The notes under the pieces were generated by a model. The model did not search any database, was not told the DNA's origin, and saw only the letters and a list, made by a program, of their open reading frames with translations. Below, piece by piece: positions 46,793 to 56,228 of a stretch of DNA of 64,000 nucleotides. The stretch comes from Alphaproteobacteria bacterium (GTDB lineage Bacteria; Pseudomonadota; Alphaproteobacteria; Rhizobiales; Hyphomicrobiaceae). The stretch is taken from contig JAHZKP010000035.1 of NCBI GenBank assembly GCA_022600345.1, positions 30,425 to 94,424 of the forward strand, in the 5' to 3' direction. The translations under genes were made by a program, and so were the position numbers. Position 1 is the first letter of the stretch. Every line of letters starts with the position of its first letter.

Positions 46793-48317
46793 TTCAACCG
46801 CTGATGCCTTCGACAAGAGCAGCCCCGCCTCAGGTGCGCCAGCCTCCGGCCCTGCAAAAGGCAACACCGACAGCGATGCCGCCCGCAAGAACAACGACAC
46901 GATCGAGTGCGATATCTGCGTCATCGGCGCCGGTTCTGGCGGCCTTTCGGTTGCCGCCGCTGCAGCTTCCTTCGGCGTCAGCGTCGTCTTGATCGAAAAG
47001 CACAAGATGGGCGGCGACTGCCTCAACTACGGCTGCGTCCCCTCCAAGGCCCTGATCGCGGCAGGCAAGCGCGCCCAGCTCATGCGTGCTCCAAACGGCT
47101 TCGGCATTGCCCCTTCTGAGCCCCGCATCGACTACAAGGCTGTCCACGATCACGTCCACAGCGTCATCGCTGCAATCGAGCCAAACGACTCGGTGGAACG
47201 CTTCACCGGCCTTGGCGTCAACGTCATCGAAGCCGCCGCCCGCTTTGTCGACAAGAACACCGTCGAGGCAGGCGAGCGCCGCATCAAGGCGCGCCGCTTT
47301 GTAATTTCGACAGGCTCCTCACCCCTGGTGCCGCCCATTCCCGGCCTCGATAGCGTCCCCTATTTCACCAACGAATCGATCTTCGACAACCAGACCAAAA
47401 TCGACCACCTGCTGATCGTCGGCGGCGGCCCCATCGGCATGGAACTGGCTCAGGCACACCGCCGCCTGGGTAGCCGCGTCACGGTACTGGAAGGCATGAA
47501 GGCACTGGGCAAGGACGACCCCGAGATGACCAAGGTCGTCCTCGAACACCTGCGCGGTGAAGGCATCGACATACGCGAAAACGCGCTTGTAACGCGAGTG
47601 GAAGGCAGCCAGGGCAGCGTCAGCGCCCACATCAAGGTCGGCGACATCGAAGACGTCGTCGAAGGCACCCACATCATCATTGCCGCCGGGCGCAAGCCCA
47701 ACGTCGACGACCTGGGCCTGGAAGCAGCCGGCATCAAGTACGACAAGCGCGGGATCAAGGTCGACAAAGGCCTTATCACGTCCAACAAGAACGTCTTCGC
47801 CATCGGCGATGTCATCGGCGGCCTGCAGTTTACTCACGTGGCCAACTACCATGCCGGGCTTGTCATTCGCAAAGCCCTGTTCCGCCTGCCCTTCATCAAG
47901 GTCAACGAAGGCGTCGTTCCCTGGGTCACCTACACCGATCCTGAACTCGCCCACGTCGGCCTCACCGAGGATCAGGCCGTCGAAAAACACGGCAAGATCT
48001 CGGTCCTGCGCTGGCCGTATCATGAAAACGACCGCGCCCAGGCCGAGCGGCAGACAAGCGGTCACGTCAAGGTCATCACCGACAAAAAGGGGCGAATACT
48101 TGGCGCCACGATCGTCGGCGAACACGCAGGCGAAATCATAAGTATGTGGTCGCTTGCCATCTCCCAGAAGATGAAGATCAAGGCCATGACGGGTTGGATC
48201 TCGCCTTATCCGACCCTGTCAGAGATCAACAAGCGCGCGGCTTACAAGTTCTACGCAGGTGCAACTTCAAGCCCGGTGCTTCGCAAAGCCATCAGCCTGC
48301 TGGCCAAGCTTGGGTAG
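46779..48317 (+). CDS. MerA-like FAD/NAD(P)-dependent disulfide oxidoreductase
   Basis: The 512-residue protein has an N-terminal extension of about 40 polar residues, then the FAD loop VIGAGSGGLSVA, and the redox-active pair GGDCLNYGCVPSK (Cys81, Cys86). The NAD(P) loop VGGGPIGMELAQAHRRLG and the second FAD motif NVFAIGDV follow. At the C-terminus, where dihydrolipoamide dehydrogenase has HPT with catalytic His, this protein has YPTLSE, so Tyr replaces His as in mercuric reductase. However, both the N-terminal heavy-metal domain and the terminal Cys pair of MerA are absent, so mercury reduction is unlikely. It is translationally coupled to the VTT protein. Electron acceptor unknown. Confidence 0.88.
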   Translation: MQPHDSTADAFDKSSPASGAPASGPAKGNTDSDAARKNNDTIECDICVIGAGSGGLSVAAAAASFGVSVVLIEKHKMGGDCLNYGCVPSKALIAAGKRAQLMRAPNGFGIAPSEPRIDYKAVHDHVHSVIAAIEPNDSVERFTGLGVNVIEAAARFVDKNTVEAGERRIKARRFVISTGSSPLVPPIPGLDSVPYFTNESIFDNQTKIDHLLIVGGGPIGMELAQAHRRLGSRVTVLEGMKALGKDDPEMTKVVLEHLRGEGIDIRENALVTRVEGSQGSVSAHIKVGDIEDVVEGTHIIIAAGRKPNVDDLGLEAAGIKYDKRGIKVDKGLITSNKNVFAIGDVIGGLQFTHVANYHAGLVIRKALFRLPFIKVNEGVVPWVTYTDPELAHVGLTEDQAVEKHGKISVLRWPYHENDRAQAERQTSGHVKVITDKKGRILGATIVGEHAGEIISMWSLAISQKMKIKAMTGWISPYPTLSEINKRAAYKFYAGATSSPVLRKAISLLAKLG

Positions 48318-48343
48318 TCATCTGAGAGGTCTTCCCTTTCAAA

Positions 48344-48404
48344 ACGGGCAGTTCATCCAGCCCTGCAGGGAGTTTTCGCTCCCCGCAAGGCACACCCTGC
48401 CCGT
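48344..48404. other. Nested stem-loop after the flavoprotein gene
   Basis: ACGGGCAG (48344-48351) pairs with CTGCCCGT (48397-48404), enclosing a second hairpin GGGAG...CTCCC. No U-run follows; a 3' end structure is likely. Confidence 0.45.
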
Positions 48405-48521
48405 GCCCAATTTCTCTACAATAACGCTGTAGGACTGCCGACCGTTCACGAAACCCTGGCTGCGCGGTATGGTATAACTCCCCGATCAGACAGGCGCTTT
48501 AAATCGGTTTCAGCCGCTATC

Positions 48522-50159
48522 ATGGACCAGATAAACAAAGACCATAAAGGCTCCCCCCCGGACGCCTCAGACGCTGGCCCGAAAGCTGGCTCAGACCCGC
48601 CCGCGCGAGTTGTGCCGAGCTTTTTTTCGCGCCTGCCGTTTCAATTCCAAAGCCGCACCAGCCAGACAGCGACGGTCAACTCCTGGCAGCGCCTGCGACT
48701 GCCCTTCAAGCTTCTCGTCCTCACCACTGCCTTCGTCATGCTGGCCGAAGTGCTGATCTTCGTTCCCTCAGTCGCAAACCATCGCCACAACTGGCTCAAT
48801 GACCGTCTGATGGCAGCCCACCTGGCAGCCCTTGCAGCCGAAGCAGCACCCGGGCGCACGCTCGCCCCGATGCTCCGCCACGAGTTGTTACGCACAGCCG
48901 CTGTGAAAGCTGTCGCCGTGCGCCACGATGGCCGCCGCACCATCGTCCTTCCTCCGACCGAAGCGATGACCATCGACGCACATTTCGACCTCAGCCCCGT
49001 CAAGGGGCGTAGCTACTTCACCGCCATTCGCGACAACCTGGAGCTGGTTGCAGAATCGCTCGCCGCCCTGGTCAGATCAGACAACAGAACCCTTCGCGTC
49101 ACCGGCCCGATTCCGGACAAAGAAAACAGCCTGATCGAGATCGTCATCCCCGAAGCACCCCTGCGCGAAGCCTTGTTGTTATACGGGCGCAACATTTTGT
49201 TCCTCTCGATTATCATTTCCCTGTTTACCGCAGCCCTGGTCTACATTGCGCTATCGAGCCTGCTGGTCCGCCCGATGACGCGGATCACCGACAACATGCT
49301 GCGGTTCGCCCAGGATCCAGAAGACGCAAGCCGCATCATCGAACCCTCGACGCGCGGCGATGAAGTCGGCATTGCCGAACGCGAGCTGGCCTCAATGCAG
49401 CGCCAGCTTTCCCAATTGCTGTTGCAGAAAAATCGCCTCGCGCAACTGGGCCTTGCCGTCAGCAAGATCAACCACGACTTGCGCAACATGCTGGCCAATG
49501 CCCAGTTGATCTCCGACCGCCTGACGACTCTGCCCGACCCCACGGTGCAGCGCTTCGCCCCCAAGCTGATTGCGTCCCTGGACCGCGCTATCGACTTTTG
49601 CAACGACACATTGAAATTCGGCCGCGCCCAGGAAGCAGCCCCGCGCCGCCAGCTCATGCTGCTTCGACCCTTGGCCGAAGAGGTGGGCGACGGGCTCGGC
49701 CTGCCGCGCGAGGGCTCTATCGACTGGCGCCTCGACATCGATCCCGCATTACGCGTCGATGCCGATCACGACCACCTCTATCGCGTCCTCTCAAACCTTT
49801 GCCGCAACGCCGTCCAGGCCCTGGAAGCAGCAGCAGCCCCGCCCTTGAACGCCAAGCCCGGCTCGAACACCGCTCCCCCGCCCCCACAAACACCCCTCAG
49901 CGAAGTCGCAATCAGTGCGCAACGAGATGGCCGCCGCGTCACGATCGAAGTCCGCGACAATGGCCCCGGCATCCCGCCGCGCGCCCGCGAGCACTTGTTC
50001 AAGGCCTTCCAGTCTTCCCAACGGCGCGGTGGCTCAGGGCTCGGCCTGGCAATCGCCCAGGAACTCGTCACCGCCCATGGCGGCAGCATTCAGTTGCTCG
50101 AAAACGGACCGGGCGCAGCATTCAGGCTCATCATCCCCGACCGCAATCCGCATGCCTGA
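48522..50159 (+). CDS. Membrane-bound sensor histidine kinase (orphan)
   Basis: The 545-residue protein has a first membrane helix around 68-88, a periplasmic region to about 220, and a second helix (LFLSIIISLFTAALVYIALSS). A HAMP-like linker (MTRITDNMLRFAQDPED) comes next. The phospho-acceptor box SKINHDLRNMLANAQ has His318. The ATP-binding domain has N box LSNLCRNAVQALE, G1 VRDNGPGIP and G2 SGLGLAIA. No response-regulator gene is adjacent; the regulator at 35815 is 12 kb away. The stimulus cannot be predicted. Confidence 0.92.
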   Translation: MDQINKDHKGSPPDASDAGPKAGSDPPARVVPSFFSRLPFQFQSRTSQTATVNSWQRLRLPFKLLVLTTAFVMLAEVLIFVPSVANHRHNWLNDRLMAAHLAALAAEAAPGRTLAPMLRHELLRTAAVKAVAVRHDGRRTIVLPPTEAMTIDAHFDLSPVKGRSYFTAIRDNLELVAESLAALVRSDNRTLRVTGPIPDKENSLIEIVIPEAPLREALLLYGRNILFLSIIISLFTAALVYIALSSLLVRPMTRITDNMLRFAQDPEDASRIIEPSTRGDEVGIAERELASMQRQLSQLLLQKNRLAQLGLAVSKINHDLRNMLANAQLISDRLTTLPDPTVQRFAPKLIASLDRAIDFCNDTLKFGRAQEAAPRRQLMLLRPLAEEVGDGLGLPREGSIDWRLDIDPALRVDADHDHLYRVLSNLCRNAVQALEAAAAPPLNAKPGSNTAPPPPQTPLSEVAISAQRDGRRVTIEVRDNGPGIPPRAREHLFKAFQSSQRRGGSGLGLAIAQELVTAHGGSIQLLENGPGAAFRLIIPDRNPHA

Positions 50160-50183
50160 GGAGGATCATTACAATCCTGGTCT

Positions 50184-50528
50184 CTACCATTGATTGAGGG
50201 CACCGAAGGGCTCAGAATTATAAGCGGAAACGTTTAGCCACAAGCCGATGATTAATGGAACACCGAACATCCCAATTATTCCAATCCCAACCATCTTCCG
50301 AATTCGTTTTCCTTGGTTGGTCAATCCGTATCCTAAAATGAAGGAGAGCGGACCGACTAAGAGTATGATCAAGCTGTTAGTTGGAAACTTACTTCCGTCA
50401 AGCATGCGACCGCGCAACTGAGAATGCCAATACAGCAACCAAAACAGCCAGATCCAGGTATTTATCACAATTACCTGGAGATGTAGTTCGTCTGGCATCA
50501 ATAGCTTGCTCCACAAGTAGTTAGCCAT
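50184..50528 (-). CDS. Small membrane protein of unknown function
   Basis: The protein has 114 residues from the ATG at 50528 (a TTG four codons earlier is possible). Three hydrophobic segments are visible: VIVINTWIWLFWLLYW, SLIILLVGPLSFILGYGL and IGIIGMFGVPLIIGLWLNV. The codons are clearly richer in A and T than those of neighbouring core genes, suggesting acquired DNA. No family was recognised. Confidence 0.55.
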   Translation of the reverse strand: MANYLWSKLLMPDELHLQVIVINTWIWLFWLLYWHSQLRGRMLDGSKFPTNSLIILLVGPLSFILGYGLTNQGKRIRKMVGIGIIGMFGVPLIIGLWLNVSAYNSEPFGALNQW

Positions 50529-50747
50529 TGTCGCGCACAAACACTCCCTTTGAAATCACACTCCATTGTATTTCCCCCACCGCCCACGATCCGAATACGG
50601 GTAGCGGGCCGGAGCGAGCCAAGAATGATCCGTTCTGCAGAATTTCCCTCGATAGAAATTGGATTTTCCGCCCAAGATTCAGCATGGTTGGGCGGGAGCG
50701 AGCACACCACAAGCGATCAGAAGTGTTGTGCAACCCATTTCTGACAT

Positions 50748-51524
50748 CTATCCCCCCTTGGAATTCGCTGCCTGCATCAGTATTTGTTTGGCGCATTTAA
50801 CCGAGGGCTTGACGACAAGGCCACTCACCGTGTGGCTGTCCCGGCCACCCTCGCCCCCTTCTTCTGCACAACGGTAAATAGCTGTTACCAGCGCTCTTGC
50901 GCTACCGACAGTAAAGCCGGAAAACCGAGAAGGCGAGAGGCCAGAAATGTTTACGAGCCACAGCGCCTTCCGCAAGCAATCGCGAGTAACTTCGCGCATC
51001 GCACTAGCACGTTTGCCGTCAAAGAACACAACGCCGGCATAAACACCCAATCGCGTACTAACAATACCGAAATGCGAACAAACCCCATTCAGACGCCGCA
51101 TTTTCGAATGCATTAATCTGGAATGCTGCTTGTTTATTAGTTGATGCTTTTGGTAACCCCGCGACACATCAACAATAAACAAATTTCGCCCATTTTTTGG
51201 AAAGTACGAATACCTAAAAAAGCTGCGCTCTCGAACAACCTCCTCAATAAGTCTGGAAAAGCTTCTGCCTGCAACAACTTCGACTACACGCCGGCGCTGC
51301 GGCCAAATAATAAGTTTGGCATCATCGGGCACATTCCCAAATATTTTCAGTGCGGCCGTTGCATCGCTTTTCGAAAGCGGAAACGATTGCGGCCCCTCCG
51401 AACATGCTGAAACGAAGAGCGCAAGACAGACAACCCCAAGACGGCCATGCTCTGCGAGCCAATCGCTCCCTTTCGCGTTGGCGTAAAAAAGGGCATTTGC
51501 CGAAAACTGTATCCTTTGGACCAT
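50748..51524 (-). CDS. Putative lipoprotein of unknown function
   Basis: The 258-residue frame has GGAG 10 bases before its ATG. A lipobox-like stretch LGVVCLALFVSAC (Cys at about residue 42) points to a lipoprotein, though the N-terminal region before it is unusually long, so the true start may be internal. The rest is mixed alpha/beta with no motif I recognise. Base composition is AT-rich compared with the core genes, as in the adjacent small membrane protein. It is a real gene only with moderate confidence. Confidence 0.5.
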   Translation of the reverse strand: MVQRIQFSANALFYANAKGSDWLAEHGRLGVVCLALFVSACSEGPQSFPLSKSDATAALKIFGNVPDDAKLIIWPQRRRVVEVVAGRSFSRLIEEVVRERSFFRYSYFPKNGRNLFIVDVSRGYQKHQLINKQHSRLMHSKMRRLNGVCSHFGIVSTRLGVYAGVVFFDGKRASAMREVTRDCLRKALWLVNISGLSPSRFSGFTVGSARALVTAIYRCAEEGGEGGRDSHTVSGLVVKPSVKCAKQILMQAANSKGG

Positions 51525-51884
51525 TTTTTCGAATCTCCCCCCCCCTCAAGCCACCTTCATCTTCCAATCACCCTCTTCTAAGACACCAATGGCCAGCCCC
51601 AGAAGACCCAAATGGCGGCAACAGGGCAATGCTGGCATGCGGCGGCTGCCGGTTGCAACGACGCACCAGACTTGCCAGATTGGCCAATCGCGGTTTTCGG
51701 GTTTTAGATCGCCAGGGCATGGCCCCTTCAAGGGTTGCAGTCCGGATCTCACGGGATTGGAACGGATGCGAGGGAATTTGCAGTGCTTTGACCCTTGCGT
51801 TGTGCGCCGCAAGCGAGTAGAAGATCGCTTCCGCGACGACGGCTGCCAACTGATCAGCCGCCCAATTCGATTTTTCGCGGATCA
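51525..51884. other. Region upstream of the tRNA, no gene recognised
   Basis: Overlapping frames occur on both strands, but they run into the tRNA or lack starts with ribosome sites. Nothing else was seen. Confidence 0.4.
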
Positions 51885-51961
51885 GCACCGGTAGCTCAGC
51901 TGGATAGAGCACCAGACTACGAATCTGGGGGTCGGGAGTTCGAATCTTCCCCGGTGCGCCA
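51885..51961 (+). tRNA. tRNA-Arg (anticodon ACG)
   Basis: A full cloverleaf can be drawn. The acceptor GCACCGG pairs with CCGGTGC, the D arm is GCTC...GAGC, and the anticodon stem CCAGA/TCTGG has loop CTACGAA (anticodon ACG, A34 read as inosine). A short variable loop, a T arm with TTCGAAT loop, and an encoded CCA end complete it. It reads CGN arginine codons. Accessory genes on both sides suggest that it is an integration site. Confidence 0.96.
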
Positions 51962-52305
51962 ATGATTTCAATAGCTTAGTTCAAAAATCACCCTCCCGAA
52001 AAAACCGAAAATTGACCGCGGCTAACGCCGGGCTAACAGCATGCTGCGAATAGCTGCGCATGCCTGACGAGATTCTGTGGGTCGGTGGCCGAGACGCCGG
52101 CTAACAGTTAGCAATTCGTTCTCACTGAAAAAATTGGTCGCCACGGCCATCAATAGCCAGCGACTTAGCGCGTCAGCAGACGGTCCGCGAGGGGCGTCTA
52201 CGTCCGATGTGATAATGTATCTTATGGGAATTGGGGCGCGATTTGATCTTGAGAAATCGGCAGCCAGCCTGATGAATTCCTAACAATTTAGAAAAGTTAC
52301 GGACG
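51962..52305. other. Junction between tRNA-Arg and the restriction island
   Basis: No convincing gene; no integrase. Several GCTAAC words occur, including the palindrome GCTAACAGTTAGC (52100-52112). A copy of the tRNA 3' end was not seen elsewhere in the window. Confidence 0.4.
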
Positions 52306-53019
52306 TCAGATCAGGCGTCGCTCCAGGCTCTCTTTCCGCTTTTCCCAGTCCGGCATGACGCGCGTGAGAAGCTTGTAGAAGTCAGCACCGTGGTGATGAA
52401 ACCTGCGGTGGCAGAGTTCGTGGACAATCACGTAGTCGATCTCGTGTGGGGCTGCTTCGATCAGGCGGCGGTTGAGAACTAGGCGCCCACCAGGACTCAT
52501 GGAGCCCCAACGGCCGGACATTCGGCGCACAATCAGCCCGGTCGGCGTGAAGATTCTCGGATCGGGGAAGTGATCAATACAGACCGCCAGCCGTGCCTTG
52601 AATTGCTCGACCGCCTTCGACTTGTACCAAGCTGCAACTTGCGCCTCGATCATATCTGTCCGGCTTAGGCGATGGGCATGAACTTCTATGAAGCCGCGCT
52701 TGAGCTTCACCTGCTGTTGCACAGATTGCATGATTTTGAGCCGATATCGGCGACCAAGATAAAGGTGGGTCTCCCCGGCGACATATTTGCGCGCGGGTGT
52801 GCGGGGGTGGAACTGCCCGAAATACTGCAATTGCCGCGAGATCCAGGCGGCGCGCTTGCGTAACCGTTTGTCTATGTCATCATTGCAGGCATTCAGGGGT
52901 GCGGCGACCTCGATCGTCATGTCAGGTAGAACCGAGATCGACAGGGTTTTGCGCTCCCGCCGCATCAGCGAGTAATCGTATCGCCGATCGCCGTAGATGA
53001 ATGCGCGCCGTTCACTCAC
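52306..53019 (-). CDS. YgjP/SprT-like (DUF45) zinc metallopeptidase
   Basis: The 237-residue protein carries the zinc-binding signature VIVHELCHRRFHHHG (about residues 192-206), with the downstream DFYKLLTRVMPDWEKRK typical of YgjP/DUF45 proteins. The N-terminal half has KTLSISVLPDMTIEVAAP and the RKRAAWISRQLQYF motif of the same family. Genes of this type often sit next to hsdR in type I restriction operons; their role there is unproven. The GTG start overlaps the hsdR stop (GTGA), so it is translationally coupled and is the last gene of the operon. Confidence 0.88.
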   Translation of the reverse strand: MSERRAFIYGDRRYDYSLMRRERKTLSISVLPDMTIEVAAPLNACNDDIDKRLRKRAAWISRQLQYFGQFHPRTPARKYVAGETHLYLGRRYRLKIMQSVQQQVKLKRGFIEVHAHRLSRTDMIEAQVAAWYKSKAVEQFKARLAVCIDHFPDPRIFTPTGLIVRRMSGRWGSMSPGGRLVLNRRLIEAAPHEIDYVIVHELCHRRFHHHGADFYKLLTRVMPDWEKRKESLERRLI

Positions 53020-56000
53020 GCCGGGAACCTCGCACGGGCGACACGCATGATCTGCTCCTGAAGATCATCGAGTTGGTCGACGGGAAGGTCGAGACCCTGC
53101 GCATCGCGCAAATTATCGAAGACATAGTCATCGATCGCATTGCGCATCTTGTTCTGCGCCACCTCGTTGGACCAGAGATCGACAATGTGGTGGGCCTTGA
53201 CGATTGCGAGGATACGCAACGTCACCGTGACAGCAAGATCCTTCGGGGCGTCGACCGTGGCGGCTGAGGAAATGATCGGCTCGATGATGCCATAGAAGGC
53301 GGCGGCATCATCATCGGCCTTGATCTCGGTCGGCAGACCGCGTCCGTGATCCTTGTTGGCGACCTTATGGGCGATGTTGACGATGCTGTTGAGATACTCG
53401 ACCTCAGACAGTCGCTTAGCCCGATAATCCCGGATGGTTTCTTCCAGCATTTCCGAAAAGCGGGCATAGAAGGTTGGATCGAGATCCATCTTTTCGGTGA
53501 TCGTGCGCTTGGTGGCACTCGCGATCCGATCGGCCTTCGAGGCGGCAGTGACTCCGGTTTCGTCGACGACCTTCTTCAACGCATCGGGATCGTTGATATT
53601 GACGGCCTCGATGATGCGCGTCGCCGGCATAGCGATCACATGATCGTCGAGGAGCTTTTGGATCTTCGGCTCGTACTCCTTGATGTCGACGATTTCCTGA
53701 TAGCGGATCTGCACGGATTTGCGCAGCTCGGAGAATTGCTTCCAATCACGCTTGAAGCCGTTGATCTGCTTATCCGTGAACAGGTCGTGGATCTTGTCGG
53801 ATGAGAGCGCGATGTGTAGGCATCGGCCGAATCCACGTAGGCGTTCATAGAAATCGTTTCGGAAGGCTTCATCGCTGAGGAAGACCTCAAAGGCTTCCAT
53901 GTCCTTCTTATTGGGGATCGCCTTGAAGAGATCCCAGAGCTGCTCGTGCAGTTGAGGCAGGCGCTTTAGTTCGACCTTGATGTCGACGAGCGCTTCGGCG
54001 ACGTCTTCCGCATCGAAGCCCTCGAAGGCACCGTAGGTGGTGAGCGCCTTGTCGAGTTCACCGAGCAGGCCTTCATAATCGAGGATGAACCCGAACTGCT
54101 TGTGCTGGCCGTCCTGTTCGTGGAGGCGGTTCACGCGCGCGATGGCCTGCAAGAGATTATGTTCGCGAAGCGGCTTGCAGATATAAAGCACCGTATTGCG
54201 GGGGGCATCGAAGCCCGTGAGGAGCTTCGAGACGACGATCAATATTTCCGGCTCGCCGCTCCCCTTGAAGTTCCCGATGATCTCCCGGTTGTAGTCTTCC
54301 TCGGAGCGGAACCGCTTCATCATCCGGCCCCAGAACTTGCGGACCAGGTCCTTGGATTCGGTGTCGACTTCCTCGTTGCCCTCATTTTCGTCGGGCCCTG
54401 AGATGATGACCTCGCTTGTGACGTGGCCGATCTCGTCGAGCATTTCTTTGAACCGAATGGCGGCGGCCTTGGACGGCGCCACGAGCTGTGCCTTGAAGCC
54501 GGTGCCCTGCCAGTGCTGGCGGTAGTGCTCGGAGATGTCGAAGGCTTTGGCGCGGATGGCCTGTCCCGTCTTTGATAGCGCATCCATGCGCGAGAACTTG
54601 CGCTTCAGGTCGTCCGTTTGCTCGGTCGTCAGCCCTTCGGTGATCTTCTCGAACCAGGTGTCGATGACATTGCCGGTGATCTGCTGCTCGACCAAGCGGC
54701 CCTCATAGAGCAACGGCACGACGGCTTCGTCCTTGACCGCCTCGTCGATGGTGTAGCTGTGAATGAGCCCGCCGAAAGTGTGGAGCGTGTTCTTTTCCTT
54801 CTTTAGCAAGGGCGTGCCGGTGAAACCCAGATAGCAGGCGTTCGGCAACATGCGCCGCATCTTCTTGGCGAAGTCGCCCAAGCCGCCATAGCGACCCGAC
54901 TGTGTGCGATGGCTTTCATCAACGAGCACGAAGACGTTCGGATCATTGTCGACGAGCGCACTGCCCTTCAGGGCGGAGGCGAACTTGTTGATGATGGTGG
55001 TGACGAGCGGCGTCTTGGCCTCGATCATTTCAGCCAGATGCGCGCCCGATCGCGCGCGAACCGGTTCCATTTCGCAGGACTTGAACGTGTCGCGGATTTG
55101 CTTGTCGAGATCGTCGCGGTCGGTGACGATAACGATGCGCGGATTGACGATGTCCTTATCGAGCGCGAGACCGCGTCCCAACATCACCATGGTGAGCGAC
55201 TTGCCCGAGCCTTGGGTGTGCCAGATGACGCCACCCTTGCGGACATCGCCGAGATCATACTGCTTGACCCGCTCAATGGCGGCCTTGATCCCGAAATACT
55301 GCTGATGACGGGCGACCTTGCGCACACCGCCGTCGAACACTGTGAATCGCCGAACGATATCGAGCAGGCGTTCTGGACGGCAAAGCGCGTGGATCAGGCG
55401 ATCCTGCTCCGTCACGACCCGATAACCAGCCTGGGCCATTTCCCCGAAATACCCGCCGGCACTCTCGAATGATCCAGAGAAGATCGAAGCATCGTGATTG
55501 ATTTCCGGCGCGTCTTGCAGAACACGGTCGATCTGCTCGTCCGTGTCCTCCTCGTCGCGCCACGTCTGCCAGAATTTGCGCGGTGTCCCGACCGTTGCGT
55601 AGAGCGCCTCGCTCCGGTTCATGCAAAGCAGAAGCTGCGCAAAATGGAACAACTGCGGAATATTGTCTTCGCTTTGATAGCCGATGAGCTGGCTACCGGC
55701 TTTCTTCAGGCTTTCGGTCGGCCGCTTGTTCTCGATGACGACGAACGGGATGCCGTTCACAAAACAGACGATGTCGCAGCGCTTGGTCTGGAGTGAACCG
55801 GTGCGCTCGACCGACATCTCGGCCGTGACGTGAAAGACGTTGTTCGCGGGGTTTTCCCAATCGATGTAGCGGAACGAATAGCTCTTGCTGTCGCCATCGA
55901 TGGTCTTGGTGATCGTCGTGCCCAGCACGAGCTGATCGTAGACCTCCTGGTTGGTGGCCTTGAGTCCCTTGATCTTGTCCGGTGTCGGGCGCAGGCGCCG

Positions 56001-56228
56001 CAGTGCCTCGTGCGCGTCCTGCAGATCGAAGGCGTATTCCTTGCCGCGATGTGTGAAGCTGTTGATCGCGAGGAGCTGTTCAACAAGGATGTCGTCGAGC
56101 AGCACGTTGCGCAGTTTGCCGCGCTTCTCTTCTGCTTCGGCCTGCGACAGCGGCTGGAACCCAAGCGCGACGAGCGTCTGCAACGCTGGGATCTGTGACT
56201 GATATTTTTCGGCGGCGTCGAAGGTCAT
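53016..56228 (-). CDS. hsdR: Type I restriction enzyme, R subunit (HsdR)
   Basis: The 1070-residue protein has the full HsdR architecture. An N-terminal PD-(D/E)xK nuclease (RCDIVCFVNGIPFVVIENKRP, about residues 150-172) is followed by two helicase lobes. Walker A is TQGSGKSLTM near 338-347, motif II is DESHRTQ near 435, motif III is FTGTPLL, and motif VI includes QAIARVNR. A long helical C-terminus is expected to dock on HsdM. It translocates DNA with ATP and cuts unmethylated DNA away from the recognition site. The ATG overlaps the end of the kinase gene by 4 bases. Confidence 0.96.
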   Translation of the reverse strand: MTFDAAEKYQSQIPALQTLVALGFQPLSQAEAEEKRGKLRNVLLDDILVEQLLAINSFTHRGKEYAFDLQDAHEALRRLRPTPDKIKGLKATNQEVYDQLVLGTTITKTIDGDSKSYSFRYIDWENPANNVFHVTAEMSVERTGSLQTKRCDIVCFVNGIPFVVIENKRPTESLKKAGSQLIGYQSEDNIPQLFHFAQLLLCMNRSEALYATVGTPRKFWQTWRDEEDTDEQIDRVLQDAPEINHDASIFSGSFESAGGYFGEMAQAGYRVVTEQDRLIHALCRPERLLDIVRRFTVFDGGVRKVARHQQYFGIKAAIERVKQYDLGDVRKGGVIWHTQGSGKSLTMVMLGRGLALDKDIVNPRIVIVTDRDDLDKQIRDTFKSCEMEPVRARSGAHLAEMIEAKTPLVTTIINKFASALKGSALVDNDPNVFVLVDESHRTQSGRYGGLGDFAKKMRRMLPNACYLGFTGTPLLKKEKNTLHTFGGLIHSYTIDEAVKDEAVVPLLYEGRLVEQQITGNVIDTWFEKITEGLTTEQTDDLKRKFSRMDALSKTGQAIRAKAFDISEHYRQHWQGTGFKAQLVAPSKAAAIRFKEMLDEIGHVTSEVIISGPDENEGNEEVDTESKDLVRKFWGRMMKRFRSEEDYNREIIGNFKGSGEPEILIVVSKLLTGFDAPRNTVLYICKPLREHNLLQAIARVNRLHEQDGQHKQFGFILDYEGLLGELDKALTTYGAFEGFDAEDVAEALVDIKVELKRLPQLHEQLWDLFKAIPNKKDMEAFEVFLSDEAFRNDFYERLRGFGRCLHIALSSDKIHDLFTDKQINGFKRDWKQFSELRKSVQIRYQEIVDIKEYEPKIQKLLDDHVIAMPATRIIEAVNINDPDALKKVVDETGVTAASKADRIASATKRTITEKMDLDPTFYARFSEMLEETIRDYRAKRLSEVEYLNSIVNIAHKVANKDHGRGLPTEIKADDDAAAFYGIIEPIISSAATVDAPKDLAVTVTLRILAIVKAHHIVDLWSNEVAQNKMRNAIDDYVFDNLRDAQGLDLPVDQLDDLQEQIMRVARARFPA

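Noticed and set aside
47319..48125. Long minus-strand frame opposite the MerA-like gene
   Set aside because: Antisense of a well-supported gene.
46779..48317. Mercuric reductase (merA)
   Set aside because: The N-terminal metal-binding domain and the C-terminal Cys pair are missing and no mer genes are nearby.
51568..51912. Minus-strand frame of 114 codons
   Set aside because: Overlaps the tRNA-Arg gene and lacks a supported start.
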